Both the position numbers and the translations under genes were made by a program. A DNA stretch of 64,000 nt. It comes from Pseudomonas zanjanensis. Lineage in GTDB: Bacteria > Pseudomonadota > Gammaproteobacteria > Pseudomonadales > Pseudomonadaceae. Of this stretch, positions 8,258 to 16,900 are shown one piece after another. The stretch lies in NCBI RefSeq assembly GCF_014268745.2, contig NZ_JABWRB020000001.1:558001-622000 (forward strand), given 5' to 3'. The notes beneath the pieces were generated by a model. The model did not search any database. It worked only from the letters and a program-made list of their open reading frames with translations, and was not told the DNA's origin. How positions within the stretch are numbered: position 1 is the stretch's first letter; every line of letters starts with the position of its first letter.

Positions 8258-8356
8258 GCCTTCGCGAGCAAGCCCGCTCCCACATTTGATCGCCTGTGGC
8301 CGCAAAATTTGTGTTCGCCGCAGATCCATTGTGGGAGCGGGCTTGCTCGCGAAGGC
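8258..8356. repeat. REPIN, family B (GTGGGAGCGGGCTTGCTCGCGAAGGC)
   Basis: GCCTTCGCGAGCAAGCCCGC faces its reverse complement across about 50 bp. This second REP family differs from family A in its outer arms. It separates the convergent DTW and HlyD genes and may serve as a bidirectional terminator. Confidence 0.9.
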
Positions 8357-8388
8357 GGCCTCTCAATCACCGCATATCTCAGCAGAAA

Positions 8389-9753
8389 TCAGCGCTCGCG
8401 CATCGCCTCGGTCCGCGCCTTCAACACCGGCTTGAGCAAGTAATCCAACACACTTTTCTCCCCAGTGATGATGTCCACCGTCGCCACCATCCCCGGAATG
8501 ATCAGCAACGGCTTGGCATCGCCGCCCAAGTGGTTTTTATCGGTCCGCACCTGGATCAAATAGAAGCTGTTGCCCTTGTCGTCGGTGATGGTGTCGGCAC
8601 CGATCAGTTCGAGCTTGGCGCTGAGCCCGCCATAGATCGTGTAGTCGTAGGCGCTGAACTTGACCATGGCTTTCTGGCCAGGGTGCAGGAACGCCACGTC
8701 CTGGGGGCGGACCTTGGCTTCGATCAGCAGGTTGTCTTCCAGGGGCACGATTTCCACCATGTCGTTGCCCGGCTGCACCACGCCGCCGATGGTATTGACC
8801 TTCAATTGCTTGATCACCCCATGCACCGGCGAGACCACGGTGGTGCGGGTCACGCGGTCGTCGATGGCGATGCTTGAGGCGGTGATTTTCGACAGTTCGG
8901 TGCGTTTCTCGTTGAGGTCCTTGGCCGCCTCGGAACGGAAGGTCTGTTCCGATTCGTCGATCTTGCTCTTGATCTCGTTGATCGCCGATTCGGCCCTGGG
9001 AATGGCCAGGGTGGTGGCGTTGAGCGAGCCGCGGATTTCCACCGCGCTGCGCTTGAGCCGCAGGATCTCCACCGGCGATACCGCCCCGGTGCGCACCAGC
9101 GGCGCGGACATGTTCATTTCTTCTTGCAGCAAGGCCAGGGCGGAGCTGAACTGGCCTTGCTTGGAACGAAACTCCGCCAGTTCCTGGGTCTTCTGCCGCA
9201 GCTGTTCGGTCAGGGTCCGTTGTTCGCTGGCCAGGCGTCGCTGGCGTTGTTCATACAGCGAGCGTTCGTCCTCGGCCACTTGCGGGGCCTTGGCGGTGAC
9301 CTCTGCCGAGAGCGCGAAGGGCCGCCCTTCAGCTTCGGCCGACAGGCGCTCGACCTGGGCGGTCAGGGCATAGCGGTCAGCCTCGCTCTCGCCCTTGTTC
9401 GACAGGAACCGCGTATCGTCGAGGCGCAGCAGGGTGTCGCCCTTGTTTACCATCTGGCCTTCGCGCACGAAAATTTCGGTGACGATGCCGCCCTCCAGGT
9501 TCTGGATCACCTGGATCTTGCTCGACGGAATCGCCTTGCCTTCGCCGGTGGTGACTTCCTGCAAGACCGCAAACTTCGCCCAGACCAACCCGGTGACGAT
9601 CAACCCGGCGGCCAGCCACACGGTAACCCGCGAGCGCCGGGGAGAATCCTGCAGCGTGGCGCCGGCGGTTTCCGGCATGAACTCGCTTTCGGCGCTTTTG
9701 CTGAAACTGCCGAAGTAGCTTCGGGCGGCTGAATCCGGTGTTTGAGCAGACAT
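8389..9753 (-). CDS. HlyD family type I secretion adaptor (LapC/MapC-like)
   Basis: Membrane-fusion protein of the adhesin exporter, 454 residues from ATG 9753. A short cytoplasmic N-terminus is followed by a single transmembrane helix (about residues 44–63, VWLAAGLIVTGLVWAKF), a lipoyl half-motif, a long coiled-coil hairpin and a C-terminal beta-barrel region. It would bridge the ABC transporter in the inner membrane and the TolC-like channel. The frame extends upstream through a REPIN to 10017, but the residues there are repeat-encoded, so I set the start at MSAQTPDS. It is last in the leftward secretion operon and is separated from the ABC gene by 223 bp with a direct repeat and a REPIN. 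Confidence 0.88.
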   Translation of the reverse strand: MSAQTPDSAARSYFGSFSKSAESEFMPETAGATLQDSPRRSRVTVWLAAGLIVTGLVWAKFAVLQEVTTGEGKAIPSSKIQVIQNLEGGIVTEIFVREGQMVNKGDTLLRLDDTRFLSNKGESEADRYALTAQVERLSAEAEGRPFALSAEVTAKAPQVAEDERSLYEQRQRRLASEQRTLTEQLRQKTQELAEFRSKQGQFSSALALLQEEMNMSAPLVRTGAVSPVEILRLKRSAVEIRGSLNATTLAIPRAESAINEIKSKIDESEQTFRSEAAKDLNEKRTELSKITASSIAIDDRVTRTTVVSPVHGVIKQLKVNTIGGVVQPGNDMVEIVPLEDNLLIEAKVRPQDVAFLHPGQKAMVKFSAYDYTIYGGLSAKLELIGADTITDDKGNSFYLIQVRTDKNHLGGDAKPLLIIPGMVATVDIITGEKSVLDYLLKPVLKARTEAMRER

Positions 9754-9777
9754 GGGGCGGTACCCGTTGGTTAAATG

Positions 9778-9829
9778 AAAAGAGCTGGGTGCTGCTTTTA
9801 AGTAAAAGAGCTGGGTGCTGCTTTTTGTG
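9778..9829. repeat. Tandem direct repeat, two 26-bp units
   Basis: AAAAGAGCTGGGTGCTGCTT occurs at 9778 and again at 9804, giving two head-to-tail units of 26 bp directly upstream of the HlyD gene and abutting the REPIN at 9827. It looks like a small duplication formed next to the repeat. Confidence 0.85.
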
Positions 9830-9959
9830 GCGAGGGAGCTTGCTCCCGCTCGGCGGCGAAGCCGTCGCAAAACCTGCCGGCGCGGTCCGCCTGATACAAC
9901 CGGGGGAATGGCCCTTGGGGCTGCTTCGCAGCCCAGCGGGAGCAAGCTCCCTCGCCACA
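9827..9959. repeat. REPIN, family A, between ABC and HlyD genes
   Basis: Facing GTGGCGAGGGAGCTTGCTCC arms bracket about 90 bp. It interrupts an otherwise compact secretion operon, so it would be transcribed and could form a long hairpin between two cistrons whose products are needed in the same complex. Confidence 0.9.
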
Positions 9960-9976
9960 GGGGTATGTGTCGGCCT

Positions 9977-12136
9977 CTAAACCGCCGCGGAGCCCACCCG
10001 TCCCTTGCGCAGCGCATCGATCACCGCGTCCTTCGGCCCGTCCGCCACGATCCGGCCGTTATCCAGCACCACCAAGCGGTCCACCAGGCTCAGCATCGAG
10101 GTGCGGTGGGTGACCAGCAGCACGGTCTTGCCCTGCACGTGGGTATGAAGCTTCTGCCGCAAGACGTCTTCGCTGCTGTTGTCCATGGCGCTGGTGGGTT
10201 CGTCCAGCAGCAGGATCGGCGGGTCGAGCAACAAGGCCCGGGCCAGCAGCACAGCCTGGCGCTGGCCGCCGGACAGCAGTTGTCCGCGCTCGCCCACCGG
10301 GCGGTCGAAACCTTGGGGATGCTGGCGCGCCAGTTCGGTGACACCAGTCAGTTCCGCCACTTCCAGCATGCGCGCGTCGCTGATGTAGCGCGCACCGAGG
10401 GTGAGGTTGTCCCGCAGGCTGCCGGCCAGCAGCGGCAGGTCATGGGCGACATAGCCGATCTGTTGGCGCAGGTCGGCGACGTCCAGTTGCCGCAAGTCCA
10501 GGCCGTCGAGCAGCAACTGGCCTTCCTCCGGTGCATAGAAACCCATCACCAGGCGCGCCAGGGTGCTCTTGCCCGAGCCACTGCGGCCGATGATCCCGAC
10601 CCGTTCGCCGGGCTTGAGGCTGAAACTGATATTGGCCAGTGCCGGGGCGCTCTGGCCGTTGTAGTGGAACGTCACGCCGCTGACGTCCAGCGCGCCCTGC
10701 AATTGGGTGCGCTCAAGGGGCCGCTGCTTGGCGTCACGCTCCTGGGGCAAGGCCATCAGGGCATCGGTGCTGCGCATGGTGAGCTGGGCTTGCTGGTAGC
10801 GGGTGATCAGCCCGGCGATCTGCCCGAGCGGGGCCAGTACGCGGCTGCCGAGCATGTAGGTCGCCACCAGCGCGCCGACGCTGAGATTGCCGGCAATGAT
10901 GCTGTAGACCCCCGCGACGATGGTCGCCATGCCCGCCAGTTGTTGCAGGAACAAGGTGCCGTTGGTCGCCAGTGCCGAGAGGTTGCGCGCATGGCTGTCC
11001 AGGCGGGTGAGGGCGCCGTGGGTGCTTTCCCATTGGTGCTGGCGCTCGCTTTCGGCGCTGCAAGCCTTGAGGGTTTCCAGGCCGCCGAGGGTTTCGATCA
11101 GTAGGGCCTGGCGCTGGGCGCCGAGGGCCAGGCTTTTTTGCACGGTGTCGCGCAGGCGTGCCTGGATGATCATGGCGAAGACAATGGTGATCGGAAATGC
11201 GATCACGGGAATCACCACCAGCCAGCCGCCCAGCAGGCCGATCACCACCAGCATCAGCAGGGCGAAGGGCAGGTCGATGAGGCTGGTGAGCGTCACCGCC
11301 GTGAGGAATTCCCGCAGGCCCTGGAAGTCGTGGATGCTCTGGGCGAAGCCGCCGATGGTCACCGGTTTGGCCTTCATCGCCATGCCAGTGATGCGTTCGA
11401 ACAAAGTCGCGGAGAGAATCACGTCGGTTTTCTTGCCGGCGGTGTCCAGCAGATGGGCGCGCACCACCCGCAGCACCAGTTCGAAACCGGTGCCGATCAG
11501 CAGCCCCACGGCCAGCACCCATAAGGTCGATGTGGCCTGGTTCGGCACCACGCGGTCGTAGGTCTGCATCACGAACAGCGGCACCATCAGGCCCAGCAGG
11601 TTGATCAGGAAACTCGCCAGGATCGCATCGCTGTACAGCCAGCGCGACAGTTTCAGGGTGTCGCGAAACCACGCCTCGACCCGCGGCACCAGCGGGGCGC
11701 GCAAGTCTTCGAGTTCATGGCGCGGCCGGGCGAATAGCGCCTGGCCGCTGTAATCGGTGGTCAGTTCCTCGCGGCTGACCCATTGTTCACCGCCATCGGC
11801 TTCGCTGGGGAGGATCAGCGCCTTGCCATCCTCGCCCCAGCGCCGCAATACGGCGCAGCGGCCCCCCGCCAGGATCAGCATCACCGGCAGGTTCAGGGCT
11901 GAGATGTCCGCCAGCTCACGCCGCAATAGCCGCGCCTGCAAGCCCGCCCGGGCCGCTGCGCGGGGCAGCAGGTCCAGGCTCAAGCGTTGGTGCGCCATAG
12001 GAAGCCCGGCGCTGAGGCTGGCGCGACTGGCCGTCGCGCCATGGAGTTTGCAGAGGATCAACAGGCCGTCCAGCAACGGATCATCGAAGTTCAGGCGCGG
12101 ATCGGCGCCGGGGGTTGCGGGTTCCATGCTGGTCAC
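9977..12136 (-). CDS. Type I secretion ABC transporter permease/ATPase (LapB/MapB-like)
   Basis: About 719 residues. The N-terminal region (about 20–150) is a C39-peptidase-like domain that lacks an evident catalytic Cys–His pair, as in transporters of uncleaved RTX adhesins. Six transmembrane helices follow (about 160–430). The C-terminal ATPase has Walker A GRSGSGKST (about 515), the signature LSGGQRQ and Walker B ILLLDEPTSAMD. It powers export of the adhesin encoded at 13968. I chose GTG 12136 (MTSMEP) because GGGAG lies 8 bp upstream; an in-frame GTG at 12151 lacks one. It begins 19 bp after the TolC gene, so the two are translationally close. Confidence 0.9.
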   Translation of the reverse strand: MTSMEPATPGADPRLNFDDPLLDGLLILCKLHGATASRASLSAGLPMAHQRLSLDLLPRAAARAGLQARLLRRELADISALNLPVMLILAGGRCAVLRRWGEDGKALILPSEADGGEQWVSREELTTDYSGQALFARPRHELEDLRAPLVPRVEAWFRDTLKLSRWLYSDAILASFLINLLGLMVPLFVMQTYDRVVPNQATSTLWVLAVGLLIGTGFELVLRVVRAHLLDTAGKKTDVILSATLFERITGMAMKAKPVTIGGFAQSIHDFQGLREFLTAVTLTSLIDLPFALLMLVVIGLLGGWLVVIPVIAFPITIVFAMIIQARLRDTVQKSLALGAQRQALLIETLGGLETLKACSAESERQHQWESTHGALTRLDSHARNLSALATNGTLFLQQLAGMATIVAGVYSIIAGNLSVGALVATYMLGSRVLAPLGQIAGLITRYQQAQLTMRSTDALMALPQERDAKQRPLERTQLQGALDVSGVTFHYNGQSAPALANISFSLKPGERVGIIGRSGSGKSTLARLVMGFYAPEEGQLLLDGLDLRQLDVADLRQQIGYVAHDLPLLAGSLRDNLTLGARYISDARMLEVAELTGVTELARQHPQGFDRPVGERGQLLSGGQRQAVLLARALLLDPPILLLDEPTSAMDNSSEDVLRQKLHTHVQGKTVLLVTHRTSMLSLVDRLVVLDNGRIVADGPKDAVIDALRKGRVGSAAV

Positions 12137-12155
12137 ATTGATCGCTCCCACTGGA

Positions 12156-13514
12156 TTACTTCAGTTCCGGCAACCGTGCCTGGTTCTTGACTTCGGTCTG
12201 CGCGACCGCATCGGCCGGCAGCACGATCCGTTGTTTTTGCAACAACAGGCCCATGTTCGCCAGCACCCGGTACATCGAGTATTCCTCGGTGTAGCGCACT
12301 TCGGTGTAGCGACGGTTGGCGTTGTACAACTCGTTTTCGCTGTCGAGCAGGTCGAGCAGGGTGCGCTGGCCGAGGCCGAACTGATCCTGGTAGGCGGCGC
12401 GCACACGGGCGGTGGTGTCGGCGTATTCGCGGGCGGTCGGGGTCTGCTTGCGGGCGTTGAGCATGGCGTTCCAGGCCAGGCGCGTGTCTTCGTTGAGCTG
12501 GCGCAGGGCGTTGTTGCGGATGTCCATGGCCTGGTTGATCTGGTGGGCGTTGGACGCCAGCCGCGCCTTGTCGCTGCCGCCGCGGAACAGGTTGTAGTTC
12601 ATCACCACGCCCAGCCGCCAGTTGTTGTCGTGGCCTTCTTCGCCACCGATGTTGTTGTTGGCGCCCACTGCCGCCTCGGCGTCAAAGCGCGGATAGAACG
12701 GCGACTTTGCCACTTCATATTGGCTCTCGGCGGACTGGATGTCGGCCTGGGCCGATTTCAGGTACGGGTTGTTATCCACCATGCTTTGCTGGGCTTCGCG
12801 CAGGTCGGCGGGAAGCTCGCCTTTGGTCGAGGGCGGCGCTTCCAGCTCATCGGGCATGCGCCCGACCACGCTGTAGAAGTTCGCCTCGGCGTCCGCCAGG
12901 TCGACCTGGGCGGTGTCGAAGTTGTTTTCCGCCAGGGCCCGACGGGCGTTGGACTGGTCGGAGTCGGCCGTACTGCCCACCCCTCGCTCGGTGCGCAGGC
13001 CGATCTGGTCGTTGACCCGCAGGTGCGCCTGCAGGTTGTTCTTGGCCAAGGTCACCAGTTCACGACGCTTGAGCACTTCCAGGTAGACCTCGATGGTGCG
13101 CAGCGCCAGATCCTGGGCGGTGCCCTGGGCGTAATAGGCCCGGGAATTGACCACGCCCTGGGTGCGCTGCACTTCATTGGCGGTGTTGAACCCGTCGAAG
13201 ATCATCTGCCGCAGGCGCAGTTCCGATTGGGTGTAGGTCAGGATATTGGTGTGGTGGTTGCCCTGCGCCCGGGTGTTGGTGTTGTCGCTGTAGCCACGGC
13301 CATAACCGGCATTGAGATCCACCGACGGGAAAAAGCCCCCCCGGGCGACTTTGACGTCTTCATTGGCCGACAGGCGGCTGTCCACCCGTTGTGCCAATTC
13401 CGGGTGAGTCGCGATGGTGCTCTGGATCGCTTCGGTCAAGGACATGGCCTGCGCCTGAGAAGAGCAGGCCATGGCCAGCAAAACCGCGCTGCAGAGGGGG
13501 GTTAGAACGCGCAT
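12156..13514 (-). CDS. TolC family outer-membrane channel (LapE/MapE-like)
   Basis: About 452 residues with a signal peptide (MRVLTPLCSAVLLAMACSSQAQA) and two outer-membrane-efflux repeats rich in heptad-like helices. It forms the trimeric outer-membrane exit duct of the type I system. I placed the start at ATG 13514, which has AGGAG 9 bp upstream and puts the signal peptide at the very N-terminus; ATGs at 13523 and 13556 are possible but add residues before the signal. It is the first gene of the leftward operon TolC–ABC–HlyD and is divergent from the adhesin. A FleQ-box-like sequence lies 38 bp upstream. Confidence 0.88.
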   Translation of the reverse strand: MRVLTPLCSAVLLAMACSSQAQAMSLTEAIQSTIATHPELAQRVDSRLSANEDVKVARGGFFPSVDLNAGYGRGYSDNTNTRAQGNHHTNILTYTQSELRLRQMIFDGFNTANEVQRTQGVVNSRAYYAQGTAQDLALRTIEVYLEVLKRRELVTLAKNNLQAHLRVNDQIGLRTERGVGSTADSDQSNARRALAENNFDTAQVDLADAEANFYSVVGRMPDELEAPPSTKGELPADLREAQQSMVDNNPYLKSAQADIQSAESQYEVAKSPFYPRFDAEAAVGANNNIGGEEGHDNNWRLGVVMNYNLFRGGSDKARLASNAHQINQAMDIRNNALRQLNEDTRLAWNAMLNARKQTPTAREYADTTARVRAAYQDQFGLGQRTLLDLLDSENELYNANRRYTEVRYTEEYSMYRVLANMGLLLQKQRIVLPADAVAQTEVKNQARLPELK

Positions 13515-13551
13515 GGGGTGCATCTCCTGAGGTCTGTAGTGCTTCGTTGTC

Positions 13552-13565
13552 GCCAATTTATTGAC
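13552..13565 (-). promoter_or_regulatory. Candidate FleQ box
   Basis: On the minus strand the sequence reads GTCAATAAATTGGC. The published FleQ (c-di-GMP-responsive) consensus in P. aeruginosa is GTCANTAAATTGAC, so 12 of the 13 fixed positions match and the arms remain dyad-like. It lies 38 bp upstream of the TolC start, inside the AT-rich 453-bp region between the secretion operon and the adhesin. Confidence 0.55.
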
Positions 13566-13743
13566 GTATTTAAGATCAAAACCGTTTCAACCTTGTAACA
13601 ACACAGCTAAGAACATCCTGCGCAAAACCTAAGAAGAATTTCTCATAACGCTTATTCCGAAAAAAACTTATGTGCTTGTAAAAAACCGGCACATTGTTCA
13701 AAGCGAAAGCCTTTGAATCTGCGGGTTCTGACGGATTTTAGGC

Positions 13744-13757
13744 GTCAATAAAAGTTC
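13744..13757 (+). promoter_or_regulatory. Second, weaker FleQ-box-like sequence
   Basis: GTCAATAAAAGTTC keeps the full left half of the FleQ consensus (GTCAATAAA) but has a degenerate right half. It is 211 bp upstream of the adhesin start. The rest of the 13515–13967 gap holds AT-rich sequence and the inverted repeat AAAGCTGGCAGATTTTCCAGCTTT near 13870; I found no small gene there. Confidence 0.35.
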
Positions 13758-13967
13758 CATTCAGATTTTCAAGCGATGTGAAGAAGTGCCGAAAGGGCGC
13801 TGGATAAGGCGGTTAACGGTGACGGTTTTTTGTCGTTTTAGCGAATTGCCAGCACGTTTCTCCTTCTCGAAAGCTGGCAGATTTTCCAGCTTTGCAGATC
13901 GCCAATCTGAGGACGGATTCTTCACCCAAACAGGTGCCGACTGCGGTCGGCAACGGAGGAAATGCAC

Positions 13968-16900
13968 ATGGCAGCGCTCATCGGTATCGTCAGCAAAGTG
14001 GTCGGGCAAGTTTTCGCGGAAACGGCTGGTGGCCTGCGGCGGCCTCTGGTCGAAGGCGATCGGCTCTATGCCGGCGAACACTTGGTCACCGGTGCCGAAG
14101 GGGCCGTGGCTGTCCAATTGCAAAACGGCCAGGCGTTGACCCTGGGCCGCGAAAGCAACCTGACCCTGACCCCGCAGCTGCTCGCCAACCCTGCGCCTCA
14201 TGTCGACACGCCCGACACAGTGGCACCGAATGACGCGCAACTGACCGATGTGCAAAAGCTGCAGCAAGCCATCGCCGCCGGTGCCGACCCGACGCAGACC
14301 GGTGAAGCCACGGCTGCCGGACCCGAAGGGGGCAACCCGGGTGGCGTAGGGGGTGGGCACAGTTTTGTGTTGCTGGAAGAGGTGGGCGGGGAGGTCGATC
14401 CGTTGATCGGTTTCCCGACGGCCGGGTTCAACGGGATTCCTGAGTTTCCAGAACTGCGCCTGGCCGGTGACCCGGATAACACGGGCGACGATGCGACCGT
14501 GCCACCGGTCGTCCCGGAGACCCCGGACAACCCCGTGACCCTCGACGGTGTGACTGTCGAGGGCGGCGAACTGACCACCAACGAGGCCAATCTGGCCGAC
14601 GGTTCGGCCAGCAATCCGGGGGCGCTGGTGCAAAATGGCACGTTCACGGTGTCCGCGCCTGACGGGCTGAACAGCCTGAGCATCGGCGGCATCAACGTGA
14701 TCAGCGGCGGTGTGCCCGCAGGCTTCCCCCAAACCATCACGTCGGCGCTGGGCAACACATTGACCATCACCGGTTATAACCCGGCTACGGGAGTGGTCAG
14801 CTACACCTACACACTGACGGACAATGAAACCCATCCTGCTGGCGGCGGTGTCAACAACATTACCGAGCAGTTCCCTGTGGTGGCGGTCGACACCGACGGC
14901 GACACGGCCACTGGCACCCTGGACGTCAACATCACCGATGACGTGCCCCAGGCGATCGATGACAGCCACGCCAACACGGCGTCGGAAACCCTGGTCAGCC
15001 TCACCGGCAACGTATTGCCCAACGACCATCAGGGCGCCGACCGGATCCCCACCGGCCCCGACAGCGGACCGATCATTGGCGGGACGTTCACCGGCACCTA
15101 CGGCACCCTGGTGCTCAACCCCAACGGCACATACACCTACACCCTGAACACCAGCGACCCGCAGTTCGTCGCGTTGCAGGGCGGGGGCAGTGGCACCGAG
15201 ACATTCACCTACACCCTGACCGACGCCGACGGCGATACCAGCACCGCGAACCTGGTCTTGCAGGTCCACAACAACGATGACCCGGTGATCATCACCGGCC
15301 TCGACACTGAAGGCGGCGAGCTGTCATTGCAGGAGAAAAACCTCAGCGACGGCAGTAGCCCGGATGCATCGGCCCTGACCCAAGGCGGCACGTTCACCGT
15401 GACGGCGTTGGACGGTGTGCAGACCCTGAGCGTAGGCGGGATTAACGTCGTCACCAACGGCGTAGCGGCTGGTTTCCCACAGTCGATCACGACTGCGCTG
15501 GGCAACACCCTGACCATCACCGGCTTCAACGCGGCTACCGGTGTAGTGAGTTACAGCTACACCCTTCTGGACAATGAAGCCCATCCAAACGCCAACGGCG
15601 CCAACAGCGTTAGCGAGCAATTCGCGGTTGTGGCCACCGATGACAACGGCACCACCGCCAACGGCAACCTCGATGTGAACATCGTCGATGACCTGCCCAA
15701 AGCCGTGGACGACAGCAACGGTACCGCCTCGGAAACCAACCTGACCCTGACCGGCAGCGTGCTGACCAACGACACCCAAGGCGCGGACGCTGTGGCGTCC
15801 GGCCCAATCACCCCCGGCACGTTCACCGGCACCTACGGCACCCTGGTGCTCAACGCCGACGGTTCCTACACCTACACCCTCAACACCGCCGACGCCGACT
15901 TCAAGGGTTTGCACGGCGGCGGCAATGGCAGCGAAACCTTCACCTACACCCTGACCGACGCCGACGGCGACACCAGCACCGCGAACCTGGTGCTGCAAGT
16001 GCACAACAACGATGATCCGGTGATCATCACCGGCCTCGACACTGAAGGCGGCGAGCTGTCGTTGCAGGAAAAAAACCTCAGCGATGGCAGCAGCCCGGAT
16101 GCATCGGCCCTGACCCAAAGCGGCACGTTCACCGTGACGGCGTTGGACGGTGTGCAGACCCTGAGCGTGGGCGGGATCAATGTGGTGACGGGCGGCGTAG
16201 CGGCTGGTTTCCCGCAATCGATTACCACCGCGCTGGGCAACACCCTGACCATCACCGGCTTCAACGCGGCTACCGGTGTAGTGAGTTACAGCTACACGCT
16301 TCTGGACAATGAAGCCCATCCAAATGCCAACGGCGCCAACAACGTTAGCGAACAGTTCGCGGTTGTGGCCACCGATGACAACGGCACCACCGCCAACGGC
16401 AACCTCGATGTGAACATCGTCGATGACCTGCCCAAAGCCGTGGACGACAGCAACGGTACCGCCTCGGAAACCAACCTGACCCTGACCGGCAGCGTGCTGA
16501 CCAACGACACCCAAGGTGCGGACGCTGTGGCGTCCGGCCCAATCACCCCCGGCACGTTCACCGGTACCTACGGCACCCTGGTGCTCAACGCCGACGGTTC
16601 CTACACCTACACCCTCAACACCGCCGACGCTGATTTCAAAGGCTTGCACGGCGGCGGCAATGGCAGCGAAACCTTCACCTACACCCTGACCGACGCCGAC
16701 GGCGATACCAGCACCGCGAACCTGGTGCTGCAAGTGCACAACAACGATGATCCGGTGATCATCACCGGCCTCGACACCGAAGGCGGCGAGCTGTCGTTGC
16801 AGGAAAAAAACCTCAGCGATGGCAGCAGCCCGGATGCATCGGCCCTGACCCAAAGCGGTACGTTTACCGTGACGGCGTTGGACGGTGTGCAGACCCTGAG

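Noticed and set aside
8389..10017. Longer HlyD start upstream at 10017
   Set aside because: The extra 88 residues are encoded by the REPIN, direct repeat and the end of the ABC gene, and no HlyD protein starts this way.
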